A stretch of DNA of 64,000 nucleotides, taken from the NCBI RefSeq assembly GCF_900103975.1, contig NZ_FNIR01000018.1, positions 1 to 64,000 of the forward strand, read 5' to 3'. Made by a program: the position numbers and the translations under genes. The stretch is from Klenkia soli. Its GTDB lineage: Bacteria > Actinomycetota > Actinomycetes > Mycobacteriales > Geodermatophilaceae. Under the pieces are notes generated by a model. The model was not told where the DNA came from, ran no database searches, and saw only the letters and a program-made list of their open reading frames with translations. Below are positions 8,504 through 16,989 of the stretch, one piece after another; the stretch's first letter is position 1; each line of letters begins with the position of its first letter.

Positions 8504-9660
8504 CCGCCGTCCCGGCCCCCGCGGGGGGTCTGCGGACGCGCCCCCGGCGGGAGCCGGGGCGCAGCTCGGCACGCGCCGGCCAGGGGCGCGCCGGGTGGGC
8601 CTTCACCGCCCCGCAGGTCGTGCTGATCGGCCTGTTCGTGCTGGTGCCGATCCTCATGGCCTTCTGGGTCAGCCTCACCGACTGGCGCGGCCGCGGCTCG
8701 CCGTTCACCGGCCAGGTCGGCTTCGTCGGGTTCGACAACTACGCCACGATCCTCACCGAGCCCGGCCTGGCCCGGCAGGACTTCATGACCGCCCTGCGCA
8801 ACAACGCCTGGTACGTGCTGCTCGTCGTCCCGCTGCAGACGGCGATCGCGCTGGGCCTGGCCCTGGTGCTCAACTCCAGGATCCGGGCCAAGGGCTTCTT
8901 CCGGACGGCGTTCTACTTCCCGACCGTCACCAGCTCGGTGGCGATCAGCCTGGTGTTCATCTTCCTGTTCACCGGCGGCGGTGCGGTCAACGGCCTGCTC
9001 GGGCTGGTCGGCATCGACGGACCGAACTGGTTCAGCGACAGCCGCGGCCTGGTGCACCTGCTCGGCGACGGCCTCGGGTTGTGGGACGCCGCCAACCCGC
9101 CGGCCGCCCTCACCGACGGCGGCCCGCTCGGGCTCTCGTGGTGGGACTGGTTGAGCGGGCCCTCGATCGCGCTGGCCGCGCTGATCCTGCTGGTGGTCTG
9201 GACCTCGGCCGGCGGCTACATGCTGATGTTCCTGGCCGCGCTGCAGGACGTGCCGAACGACGTCCGCGAGGCCGCCGTGATGGACGGCGCCAACGCGTGG
9301 CAGCGGTTCCGCGCGGTGACCCTGCCGGCGCTGCGGCCCACCCTGTTCCTGGTGACCACGCTGGGCCTGATCGGCACCTGGCAGGTCTTCGACCAGGTGT
9401 ACCTGATCAGCCAGGGCAACCCGGCCAAGACCACGCTCACCCCGGCGTACCTGAGCTACACCTCGGCGTTCGAGACCGGGCAGTGGGGCCGGGCCGCGGC
9501 GATGTCGTTCGTGCTGTTCGCGATCATCATCGTGCTCACCTCGCTGCAGCGGTTCCTCATGCGCGACAAGGACGCCGCCGCCGAGAAGAAGGCCGTCCGG
9601 GCCGCTCAGCGGGCGCGCGCCGCGTCGTCCAAGACCACCTTCTTCCAGGCCGGACGGTGA
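8500..9660 (+). CDS. Sugar ABC transporter permease, MalF-type
   Basis: 386 residues from the ATGA overlap with the binding protein. The long basic N-terminal tail leads into six hydrophobic segments starting at APQVVLIGLFVLVPILMAFW. The cytoplasmic EAA loop reads EAAVMDGANAWQRFRAVTLP, which docks on an ATPase. It pairs with the MalG-type permease 8 nt downstream to form the inner-membrane channel. Confidence 0.92.
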   Translation: MTAVPAPAGGLRTRPRREPGRSSARAGQGRAGWAFTAPQVVLIGLFVLVPILMAFWVSLTDWRGRGSPFTGQVGFVGFDNYATILTEPGLARQDFMTALRNNAWYVLLVVPLQTAIALGLALVLNSRIRAKGFFRTAFYFPTVTSSVAISLVFIFLFTGGGAVNGLLGLVGIDGPNWFSDSRGLVHLLGDGLGLWDAANPPAALTDGGPLGLSWWDWLSGPSIALAALILLVVWTSAGGYMLMFLAALQDVPNDVREAAVMDGANAWQRFRAVTLPALRPTLFLVTTLGLIGTWQVFDQVYLISQGNPAKTTLTPAYLSYTSAFETGQWGRAAAMSFVLFAIIIVLTSLQRFLMRDKDAAAEKKAVRAAQRARAASSKTTFFQAGR

Positions 9661-9667
9661 GGCAGTC

Positions 9668-10561
9668 GTGACCACCACCCTCGAGACCCCCGTCGCCGAG
9701 ACCCCGGCGACGCCGCCCCCGCGCACGCGGCGCACCGGCCAGCAGGTGGGTCGCTTCCTGGCCTACGTCGTCCTGGTGTTCTTCGCGATCGTCTACCTGT
9801 ACCCGTTCCTGATCCAGATCGTGACGTCGTTCAAGACCGACACCGACGCCACCAACACCCCGCTCTCGCTGCTGCCCGACCCGGTGACGACGGCGGCGTT
9901 CAGCCGGCTGTTCGACACCGACTTCCTGCTCTGGGGGTTCAACTCGGTCTGGGTGTCGGTGCTGGTCACCGTCGGCCGGGTGTTCCTGTGCTCGCTGGCC
10001 GGCTACGCGCTGGCCCGGCTGCGGTTCCGCGGCCGGTCGGCGATCTTCACCGCGGTGCTGGCGGTCATGGCGGTGCCCGGCGTCGTCCTGCTCATCCCGA
10101 AGTTCCTGGTGCTCAACCAGCTCGGCATCTACGACACCCCGGTGGCGCTGTTCCTGCCGCTGGTCGCCGACGCCGCGGGCATCTTCATCATGAAGCAGTT
10201 CTTCGAGAGCGTGCCGGCCTCGATCGAGGAGGCCGCCCGCATCGACGGCGCGGGCACGTTCCGGGTGTTCTGGTCCGTCGTGCTGCCGATGGCGCGGCCG
10301 GCGCTGATCACGCTGACCATCCTGAGCTTCCAGGCGTCGTGGAACGAGCTGCCGCACTTCATCGTGGCCAGCCAGGACCGCGACCTCTACACGTTGACCA
10401 AGGGCGTGGCGACGCTGACCACCGGCCAGCTGGGCTCGGGCAACCAGTTCCCGCTGACCCTGGGCGCGGCGCTGCTGATGACCATCCCGGTGGCCGTCGT
10501 CTTCTTCGTCTTCCAGCGCTACTTCGTCGGCGGCGCGAACGAGGGCGCCGTGAAGGGTTAG
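9668..10561 (+). CDS. Sugar ABC transporter permease, MalG-type
   Basis: 297 residues from GTG 9668. There are six hydrophobic segments, and the EAA loop is EEAARIDGAGTFRVFWSVVLP. It is the second channel subunit. The operon ends here with no ATPase gene, as is common in actinobacteria where one shared MsiK/UgpC-type ATPase serves many sugar importers. Its stop overlaps the stop of the convergent alcohol dehydrogenase by 4 nt. Confidence 0.92.
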   Translation: MTTTLETPVAETPATPPPRTRRTGQQVGRFLAYVVLVFFAIVYLYPFLIQIVTSFKTDTDATNTPLSLLPDPVTTAAFSRLFDTDFLLWGFNSVWVSVLVTVGRVFLCSLAGYALARLRFRGRSAIFTAVLAVMAVPGVVLLIPKFLVLNQLGIYDTPVALFLPLVADAAGIFIMKQFFESVPASIEEAARIDGAGTFRVFWSVVLPMARPALITLTILSFQASWNELPHFIVASQDRDLYTLTKGVATLTTGQLGSGNQFPLTLGAALLMTIPVAVVFFVFQRYFVGGANEGAVKG

Positions 10562-11673
10562 TCCGCGTGCACCAGCAGGCCGCGGATGGTCTCGCCGGCG
10601 GCCTGGTCGGCGAAGCCCTGGTGCAGCTGGTCGAGGGAGTACCGGCGGGTCACCAGCCGGTCGAGCTCGAGCTTGCCCTCCTCGGCCAGCCGCAGCAGCA
10701 TCGGGACGTCGCGGTGGGCGTTGCAGCTGCCGAACAGCGCGCCCTGGATGCGGTGCTCGTAGGCGGTCACGCCGTTGCCCTGCAGCGACAGCGTGACGTC
10801 GGAGGCGACGTCGGCCAGCGCGGTCAGCACCAGGGTGCCGCCCTTGCCCAGGCAGCGGGCGGCCAACCGGGTGCTCTCGGCGTCGGTCGAGCCCAGCGTG
10901 AGGACGACGACGTCCGCGCCGTTGCCCCACGTCAGCTCGCGGGCCAGCGCCGCGGCCTCCTTCGAGGTCTCCACCGCGTGGGTGGCGCCCACGGTCAGCG
11001 CGAACTCGCGCCGGAAGGCCACCGGGTCCACCGCCACCACGTGCGAGGCGCCGGCGTGCACCGCGCCCTGCACCGCGTTGGCGCCGACCCCGCCGCAGCC
11101 GACGACCACGACGGTGTCGCCGGGCCGGGTGCCGCCCGCGTAGACCGCCGAGCCCCAGCCGGTGGGCACGCTGCAGGCCATGAGCGCGGCGGTGTCCAGC
11201 GGCAGCCACGGGTGGATGCGGATGACCGAGGACTCGTGCAGCAGCGAGTGCCGGGCGAAGGCGCCGACCATGCAGAACGCGCCCAGCTCCTCGCCGTCCA
11301 GCCGGAAGGGCCAGGTGCCCGTGGGCAGCTGCCCGGTGGCGATGGTGGCGCCCAGGTTGCACAGGTTCGACCGGCCCGAGGCGCACCACCGGCAGGTGCC
11401 GCAGGCGGGCAGGAAGCTCGCGACCACGTGGTCGCCGGGGGCCACCCGGCTCACCCCGGGGCCGACCGCCAGCACCCGGCCGGAGCCCTCGTGGCCGCCG
11501 ACGATCGGGTACCGGCCGCCGGCGTTGGAGTGCCGGAGGTGCTCGTCGGAGTGGCAGAGCCCGGCGTAGGCCATCTCCACCAGCACCTCGCCGGGGCCGG
11601 GGTCACCGACCTCCAGCGTCACGACCTCGTACTGGTCCCCCTGGTTGCGCAGCACCGCGCCCGTGGTCTCCAC
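10558..11673 (-). CDS. NDMA-dependent-type zinc alcohol dehydrogenase
   Basis: 371 residues from GTG 11673. Medium-chain dehydrogenase with catalytic zinc ligands in AYAGLCHSDEH and VGGHEGSGRV, the structural-zinc loop CGTCRWCASGRSNLC, and a NAD site VVVVGCGGVGANAVQ. It resembles the NDMA-dependent alcohol dehydrogenases, which hold NAD(H) tightly and in mycobacteria need mycofactocin as electron acceptor. No mycofactocin genes are in this window. It lies 1 nt downstream of a desaturase-like oxidoreductase on the same strand, so the two are an operon. Confidence 0.85.
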   Translation of the reverse strand: METTGAVLRNQGDQYEVVTLEVGDPGPGEVLVEMAYAGLCHSDEHLRHSNAGGRYPIVGGHEGSGRVLAVGPGVSRVAPGDHVVASFLPACGTCRWCASGRSNLCNLGATIATGQLPTGTWPFRLDGEELGAFCMVGAFARHSLLHESSVIRIHPWLPLDTAALMACSVPTGWGSAVYAGGTRPGDTVVVVGCGGVGANAVQGAVHAGASHVVAVDPVAFRREFALTVGATHAVETSKEAAALARELTWGNGADVVVLTLGSTDAESTRLAARCLGKGGTLVLTALADVASDVTLSLQGNGVTAYEHRIQGALFGSCNAHRDVPMLLRLAEEGKLELDRLVTRRYSLDQLHQGFADQAAGETIRGLLVHAD

Positions 11674-11674
11674 C

Positions 11675-13201
11675 TCAGGTGTCTAGCAGGTGGCGGGCCG
11701 CGGCGTAGCCGCCCAGGCCGCTGACCGCACCGCCGCGGACGGTCCCGCCGCTGGACGCCGCCACCACGCGCGGGTGGGTCGTGGCCGCGCCCCAGGTGCC
11801 GGCGGGCTGGGCGTCGGTGGCCACCGGCCAGCTCAGGTCGCCGTGGAAGATGTGCCCGCCCGGCATGGCCAGGGACGCCTCGACGTCCAGCGGGGACGCC
11901 GCCTGCAGGCACGGCCGCCCGTCGGCGTCGGTCGCCAGGCAGTCGGCCAGCGGCTCCTCGAGCTGGGCGTCCAGCTGGGCCACCACCCGGCGCACCGCCT
12001 CGTCGCGGGTGCCCGCGGGGTCGGCGGTGAACAGGTCGGCCGGGGTGTGCAGCCCGAACAGGGTCAGCGTGTGCAGCCCCGTCTCCCCGACGATCGAGGG
12101 GTCGGTCAGGGAGTGGCAGTACACCTCGAACGGGACGGTGGTCGGCAGGACGCCGCCCGCCGCCTCGGCGTACGCGGCGTCGAGCTGGGAGGCCGCCTCG
12201 TCGACGTGGCAGGTGCCCCCGAAGGCCACCGCGGGGTCCAGGCCCGACCGGGGCCGGGGCAGCCGGGTCAGCACCATGTTCACCTTGAGCTGGGCGCCCA
12301 CCGGCCGTGGTCCCGGCGGCGTCCCGATGAGCTCGTCGAGGACGGCCGGTGCGCAGCCGGCGACCACGTGCTCGGCGTCCACGGCGTGCGTCGTCCCGGC
12401 GTCGTCGGTCCAGTGCACGGTGACGCCGTCGTCGCGGGTCTCGACCGCGGTGACCGACGCCCGGGTGCGCAGGTCGGCGCCGGCGCGGCGGGCGGCGTCG
12501 GCCATCGCACCGCTGACCGCGCCCATGCCGCCGACCGGTACCCGCCACAGACCCGTGCCGTTGCCGACCAGGTGGTACAGGAAGCACCGGCCGGCCAGGC
12601 CGTCGGCGGCGTGGACGTCGGCGAAGGTGCCGATCAGCCCGTCGGTCAGCGCGATCCCGCGGGCGACGTCGGAGTCCAGGTGGTCGGCCACGACGTCGGC
12701 CAGCGGGCGCTCGACCAGGTCGCGGTACAGCTGCGGGTCCCGGAGCCGGCGCTCCAGCTCGGCGGTGGTGGGCAGCGGCTCGACCAGGGTGGGGGAGAGG
12801 TCCTCGGCGAGGGTGGCGAGCCGGCCGTAGAACCGCTGCCAGCCGGCCCACTCGGCGTCGGACCCGGTCAGCGCGCGGAACGAGTCGGCGGTGGCCGGGC
12901 CGGGGTCGCGCTCGACCACCAGCGCGTGGTCGCCGAGCAGCGTCGCCGAGCTCACCGCCCGGTCGGCCAGCACGACGCCCAGGTCGAGGTCCCGCACGAC
13001 GCGGTCGGGCAGCAGGCTGACCAAGTACGAGTAGGCCGACAGCCGGACGTCGACGCCGGGGAACACCTGCTCGCCCACTGCCGCCCCGCCGAGCCCGGCC
13101 CGGCGTTCGAGCACGAGCACCGACCGCCCGGCCCGGGCCAGGTACGCCGCGGCGACCAGACCGTTGTGCCCACCGCCGACCACCACCACGTCGAACCGCA
13201 T
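11675..13201 (-). CDS. Phytoene desaturase-like FAD-dependent oxidoreductase
   Basis: 508 residues from ATG 13201 (MRFDVVVVGGGHNGLVAAAY). The N-terminal dinucleotide motif GGGHNGLVAAAYLARAG...VLVLERR binds FAD. The central part carries VPVGGMGAVSGAMADAARRAGA, and the C-terminus GGAVSGLGGYAAARHLL is the second FAD contact, as in the CrtI/PYROXD2 family. No other carotenoid genes are close, so a generic oxidoreductase role is safer than carotenoid synthesis. It is the first gene of a two-gene operon with the alcohol dehydrogenase. Confidence 0.82.
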   Translation of the reverse strand: MRFDVVVVGGGHNGLVAAAYLARAGRSVLVLERRAGLGGAAVGEQVFPGVDVRLSAYSYLVSLLPDRVVRDLDLGVVLADRAVSSATLLGDHALVVERDPGPATADSFRALTGSDAEWAGWQRFYGRLATLAEDLSPTLVEPLPTTAELERRLRDPQLYRDLVERPLADVVADHLDSDVARGIALTDGLIGTFADVHAADGLAGRCFLYHLVGNGTGLWRVPVGGMGAVSGAMADAARRAGADLRTRASVTAVETRDDGVTVHWTDDAGTTHAVDAEHVVAGCAPAVLDELIGTPPGPRPVGAQLKVNMVLTRLPRPRSGLDPAVAFGGTCHVDEAASQLDAAYAEAAGGVLPTTVPFEVYCHSLTDPSIVGETGLHTLTLFGLHTPADLFTADPAGTRDEAVRRVVAQLDAQLEEPLADCLATDADGRPCLQAASPLDVEASLAMPGGHIFHGDLSWPVATDAQPAGTWGAATTHPRVVAASSGGTVRGGAVSGLGGYAAARHLLDT

Positions 13202-13315
13202 GACGGCATCGTCACCCACCCGAGCGGACGCAGTTGTCCGCTCACGCGTTGTGAGCGTGCTCATGGCGTGTCCCGCGCCGGAACGTGGAGAACTCCACAA
13301 TCGGAGGGGGCTCAC

Positions 13316-13344
13316 TTGTCACGAGTCGGTAACGCACCTACGGT
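13316..13344 (+). promoter_or_regulatory. Sigma-70-type promoter for the riboswitch-NlpC transcript
   Basis: A -35 box TTGTCA (13316-13321) and a -10 box TACGGT (13339-13344) are separated by exactly 17 nt. Transcription would begin near 13351, giving a leader of about 225 nt that contains the riboswitch. Confidence 0.55.
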
Positions 13345-13394
13345 CTCGGAGTCCGGACGGATCGTTCCGCCACCTCCCCTGGGTGGCAACGGCC

Positions 13395-13555
13395 GGACGC
13401 CGCCGAACCACAGCCGTCCCACCAGCACCACCGGGGCGCGTGGACCGGGGACCCACCGCAGCACTGGGGTGAAGCACCGCAGGCCCGAGAGGGCCGAGGT
13501 GCCGGGCGAACTTCCCGCCCGAATCCGTCAGCTAACTCGGTAGGCGGCTCGTTGG
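13395..13555 (+). promoter_or_regulatory. Cyclic di-AMP (ydaO-yuaA) riboswitch
   Basis: The leader carries the conserved ydaO blocks in order: CCGGGGACCCA (about 13445), CTGGGGTGAA (about 13464) and GAATCCGTCAGCTAACTCGG (13521-13540). An outer P1 helix is formed by GCCGCC (13399-13404) and GGCGGC (13543-13548). In actinobacteria this riboswitch class sits before peptidoglycan hydrolase genes and turns expression off when c-di-AMP is high. The coding start is 30 nt after P1. Exact boundaries are approximate. Confidence 0.88.
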
Positions 13556-13577
13556 AAGAAAGGACCACCCGCCGCAC

Positions 13578-14654
13578 ATGGCGAGTACCAGCTCGATCGC
13601 GCGCCGCCCTGCCCTCCGCGGGCGCCGCGCCGTCATCACCCTCTTCGCCGCGGCCGGGGTCCTGATGACCACCAGCCCGGCCATGGCCGCCCCCGGTGAC
13701 ACCGCCGCCGAGCCCACCACCGCTGCCGAGGCGGCCCAGCTCATCGTCGACCGCGGGCAGCAGCTCGAGGTCCTCACCGAGCAGTTCAACAGCGCCCGCG
13801 TCGCGCTGGAGGCCGACCAAGCCGCAGCCGACCAGGCCACCGCCACCGCGGCCGCCGCGTCGGCCGCGTTCGACACCGCCCGCGGCACCGTCACCGACGT
13901 GGCGCGCACCGCCTACCAGGGCGGCAACCAGCTGAGCTCCCTGCAGGCGCTGCTCACCTCGCAGTCCGCCGGTGACTTCGTCGAGCAGACGGCCACGCTG
14001 GACCTGCTCTCCGAGCACACCACCGAGGTGCTCACCCAGGCCCAGCAGGCCAACGACGCCGCGGCCGCAGCGCAGGCGCAGGCGCAGCAGGCCACCGCCG
14101 ACGCGCAGGCCCAGCTCGACGACGTCACCGCCCAGCAGGACGCGCTGAACGCCCAGATCGCCGACTACCAGGCGCAGTACAACGCGCTGAGCGCCGCCGA
14201 GCAGGCCGCGGTGGCCTCCACCGGCAGCGTCTCGAGCAGCAGCGGCGGAAGCAGCAGCGCCGCCGCCAGCTCCGTGGGCTCGGTCGTGGCGAACTCCGCC
14301 GCCGCCCAGACCGCCGTCGACACCGCACTGGCCCAGCAGGGCGACCCCTACGTGTGGGCCGCCTCCGGTCCCGACAGCTTCGACTGCTCGGGCCTGGTCC
14401 AGTACGCCTACGCCGCGGCCGGCATCTCGCTGCCGCACTCGAGCGCCTCGCAGGCCTCGATGGGTCAGTCGGTCTCCCGCGCCGACCTGCAGCCCGGCGA
14501 CCTGGTCGCGTTCTACTCGCCGGTCAGCCACATCGGCATCTACATCGGCAACGGCATGATGGTGCACGCCCCCACGTCCGGTGACGTGGTCAAGGTCGCC
14601 AGCATCGACGCGATGGGCTCCTCTCCCACGGCGTACCGCCGCCTCGCCGGCTGA
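13578..14654 (+). CDS. Secreted NlpC/P60 peptidoglycan endopeptidase (RipA-like)
   Basis: 358 residues. A signal peptide ends at about AMA-AP (residue 38). Residues 45-210 are an Ala/Gln-rich coiled coil, followed by a Ser/Gly linker, and the NlpC/P60 domain occupies about 245-358. The catalytic Cys270 is in FDCSGLVQYAY, with His318 (SHIGIYIG) and a third polar position near His330. Such enzymes cut stem-peptide bonds in the wall during growth and division. Expression is probably governed by the c-di-AMP riboswitch directly upstream, linking wall hydrolysis to second-messenger levels. Confidence 0.93.
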   Translation: MASTSSIARRPALRGRRAVITLFAAAGVLMTTSPAMAAPGDTAAEPTTAAEAAQLIVDRGQQLEVLTEQFNSARVALEADQAAADQATATAAAASAAFDTARGTVTDVARTAYQGGNQLSSLQALLTSQSAGDFVEQTATLDLLSEHTTEVLTQAQQANDAAAAAQAQAQQATADAQAQLDDVTAQQDALNAQIADYQAQYNALSAAEQAAVASTGSVSSSSGGSSSAAASSVGSVVANSAAAQTAVDTALAQQGDPYVWAASGPDSFDCSGLVQYAYAAAGISLPHSSASQASMGQSVSRADLQPGDLVAFYSPVSHIGIYIGNGMMVHAPTSGDVVKVASIDAMGSSPTAYRRLAG

Positions 14655-14669
14655 TCGCCGCAGGCGCCC

Positions 14670-14711
14670 CGACGGAGCCCCGCTCACCAGACGGTGAGCG
14701 GGGCTCCGTCG
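14670..14711 (+). terminator. Strong hairpin terminator after NlpC/P60
   Basis: A perfect 19-bp stem (CGACGGAGCCCCGCTCACC at 14670-14688, with its complement at 14693-14711) and the loop AGAC, starting 16 nt after the stop codon. Confidence 0.85.
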
Positions 14712-14769
14712 CGTGCGGGGTCCGTCACACCCGGGGACGACGTCGTCCGGCCGGTCGTTGGGACCGGTC

Positions 14770-15108
14770 GTGGCCGCACTCCTCGCTCCCCGCACCGTCG
14801 CCCGCGCGTTCCGCGTCGTCGCCCTCGCCGAGGCGGTGAGCTGGGCGCTGCTGCTGGCCGGCATGTTCGTCAAGTGGGTGCTGCGCACCTCCGAGGTCGG
14901 GGTGCAGGTCGCCGGCCCGATCCACGGGGCCGTCTTCGTGGCCTACGTCGTCGTCGCGCTCGTCGCCTGGCGGGTGCTGCGCTGGGACCTCCCCACCGTC
15001 GCCCTGGCCCTGGTCGCCTCGGTCCCGCCGTTCGCCACCGTCTGGTTCGAGCGCCGTGCGGCCCGCACCGGTCGCCTCCCGCTCGGTCAGCCGGTCACCA
15101 CCCCCTAG
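14770..15108 (+). CDS. Small integral membrane protein, DUF3817-type
   Basis: 112 residues from GTG 14770, chosen because the upstream in-frame sequence overlaps the terminator and reads as non-coding. AFRVVALAEAVSWALLLAGM followed by KW and GPIHGAVFVAYVVVALVAW matches the DUF3817 pattern, with about three membrane segments. Function unknown. It is followed 10 nt later by a serine hydrolase on the same strand. Confidence 0.72.
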   Translation: MAALLAPRTVARAFRVVALAEAVSWALLLAGMFVKWVLRTSEVGVQVAGPIHGAVFVAYVVVALVAWRVLRWDLPTVALALVASVPPFATVWFERRAARTGRLPLGQPVTTP

Positions 15109-15118
15109 CCTCCAGGGC

Positions 15119-16432
15119 ATGGTCGAGCCCACCACTGCCCGCACCCTGCTCGCCCGCACCGCTCGGGTGCAGCGCGACGGCCGGGCGCCCAGCCTGGTCG
15201 CCGGTGTCGTCCGGGACGGCGGGCTGGCCTGGTCCGCGGGTCGGGGCGAGGTCGCCGACCCGCACACCGACGTCCAGTACCGGCTGGGCTCCATCAGCAA
15301 GTCGATCACCGCGGTGGTGGTCATGCGGCTGCGCGACGAGGGCCGGCTGCGCCTCGACGACCCGCTGGAGCGGCACGTCCCCGGCACCCCGCTGGGCGAC
15401 CGCACGGTGGGGCAGCTGCTGTCGCACCTGGCCGGCGCCTCCAGCGAGAGCCCCGGCGGGTGGTGGGAGCGGGTGCCCGGCGGGTCGCTGGCCGACCTGC
15501 ACCTGGGCCCCGAGCACGTCGTGCTCGGTGCCGCCCGCCGGTTCCACTACTCCAACCTGGGCTTCGGCCTGCTCGGCGAGCTGGTCGCCCGGCACCGCGG
15601 CCGGTCCTGGGTCGACGTCGTCACCGCCGAGGTGCTCGGCCCCCTGGGCATGGCCCGGACGACGCCCCGGCCCACCGGCGCGGCGGCCCGGGGGACCGCC
15701 GTCCACCCGTGGGCCGACGTCGTCCTGCCCGAGCCCGAGCACGACGCCGGGGTGATGGACGCCGCCGGTCAGCTGTGGGCCACGCTGGCCGACCTGGGCC
15801 GGTTCGCCGCGTTCCTGCTCGGCGACACCGGCGACGTCCTGGCCGGGGCGACGCTGGCCGAGATGGCGGTGCCCGCCGGCGTCGACTCCTCCGCCGCCGG
15901 CTGGTCGGCCTACGGGCTCGGCCTGCAGGTGCTGCGGGTCGACGGCGCCACGCTGGTCGGGCACGGCGGCTCGATGCCCGGGTTCCTGGCCGGGGTGTTC
16001 GTCGACCGGTCCGAGCAGGCCGGTGCGGTGATGCTGGCCAACACCACCAGCGGCCTGGACCCGTTGGTGCCGGGGTTGCTCGCCGACCTGCGGGCGGCCG
16101 AGCCGTACGTGGGGGCGGCGTGGACGCCGTCGCCGCCCCCGGTGCCGCTGGACGTCCTCGGGGTGTGGTTCTGGGGGCCGGCGCCGTACGTGCTGCGCGC
16201 CCAGGGCGGCGGACTGCTGCACCTGGGGCCGCTGCCCGGGCGCGGTGGCCGGGCCAGCCGGTTCGCCCGGCGCGCCGACGGCGCCTGGATCGGCCTGGAC
16301 GGCTACTACGCCGGGGAGACCCTGCGCATCGCGCCCGACCACCTGGACCTGGCCACGTTCGTGTTCACCCGCACGCCCTACGACCCCGCCGCGCCCGTGC
16401 CCGGCGGGGTCGACCCGGCCGGCTGGCGCTGA
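15119..16432 (+). CDS. Serine hydrolase, class C beta-lactamase / penicillin-binding-like family
   Basis: 437 residues from ATG 15119. The active-site motif S58-I-S-K61 lies in RLGSISKSITAVV, the Tyr-x-Asn motif in FHYSNLGFGLLGEL, and the third motif as HGG in LVGHGGSMPGF. A C-terminal extension of about 100 residues forms a separate beta domain. There is no signal peptide, so a cytoplasmic esterase or D-aminopeptidase-like role is likelier than antibiotic hydrolysis. It ends directly against the convergent membrane-protein gene. Confidence 0.88.
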   Translation: MVEPTTARTLLARTARVQRDGRAPSLVAGVVRDGGLAWSAGRGEVADPHTDVQYRLGSISKSITAVVVMRLRDEGRLRLDDPLERHVPGTPLGDRTVGQLLSHLAGASSESPGGWWERVPGGSLADLHLGPEHVVLGAARRFHYSNLGFGLLGELVARHRGRSWVDVVTAEVLGPLGMARTTPRPTGAAARGTAVHPWADVVLPEPEHDAGVMDAAGQLWATLADLGRFAAFLLGDTGDVLAGATLAEMAVPAGVDSSAAGWSAYGLGLQVLRVDGATLVGHGGSMPGFLAGVFVDRSEQAGAVMLANTTSGLDPLVPGLLADLRAAEPYVGAAWTPSPPPVPLDVLGVWFWGPAPYVLRAQGGGLLHLGPLPGRGGRASRFARRADGAWIGLDGYYAGETLRIAPDHLDLATFVFTRTPYDPAAPVPGGVDPAGWR

Positions 16433-16951
16433 TCAGGCGCGGTCGAGGGCGGCCAGCGTGGAGTGGGTGGCGAAGCCGTAGGCCAGGTGCGGCACGACGT
16501 CGGCGGCCCAGTCGGTGGTCGACCAGGTGCGCGGGTCGCTGATGCCCAGCGCCGCCATCGGGCCGTTCGCGCCGACCAGCGCGCCGACCGTGGCCACCAG
16601 ACCGCCGACCACCGGGTTGGGACGGAAGCCGGCCGCCCGGGCCAGCCCGGCGAGCACACCGACACCCACCCCGGCGACGATCCCGGTGAGCGGGCCGAGA
16701 CCGGCCACCCGGTTGTCGCGGGTGTCGCCCTGGCCGGGGATGCCCACGTGCGCCTTGTCGGCCAGGGCCTCGACCGTCTGCTCCGGGGTGTCGCTGGTGC
16801 CGCGGCCGCGCACGGCCATGTCCAGGTAGGTCACCGTGTTCAGCACGGTCGTCCCGGCGGCGCCGGCGGCCGCACCGCGGACCAGCCACCCCCCGGTGGA
16901 GATGCCGCGTCTGCCCTTGCCGATCGCACCCAGGGGTGTCTTCTTCGCCAT
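16433..16951 (-). CDS. Hypothetical membrane protein
   Basis: 172 residues from ATG 16951. The N-terminus is basic and glycine-rich. Hydrophobic segments include TGIVAGVGVGVLAGLARAAG, VVGGLVATVGALVGANG and a weak N-terminal one (VRGAAAGAAGTTVLNTVTYL). I do not recognise the family. Coding is supported by codon bias and by its fit between neighbours (stop 1 nt from the convergent hydrolase stop). Confidence 0.7.
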   Translation of the reverse strand: MAKKTPLGAIGKGRRGISTGGWLVRGAAAGAAGTTVLNTVTYLDMAVRGRGTSDTPEQTVEALADKAHVGIPGQGDTRDNRVAGLGPLTGIVAGVGVGVLAGLARAAGFRPNPVVGGLVATVGALVGANGPMAALGISDPRTWSTTDWAADVVPHLAYGFATHSTLAALDRA

Positions 16952-16989
16952 GGCCTCGCGCTACCCGGGCCGGACCCAGGCGGAAACGG

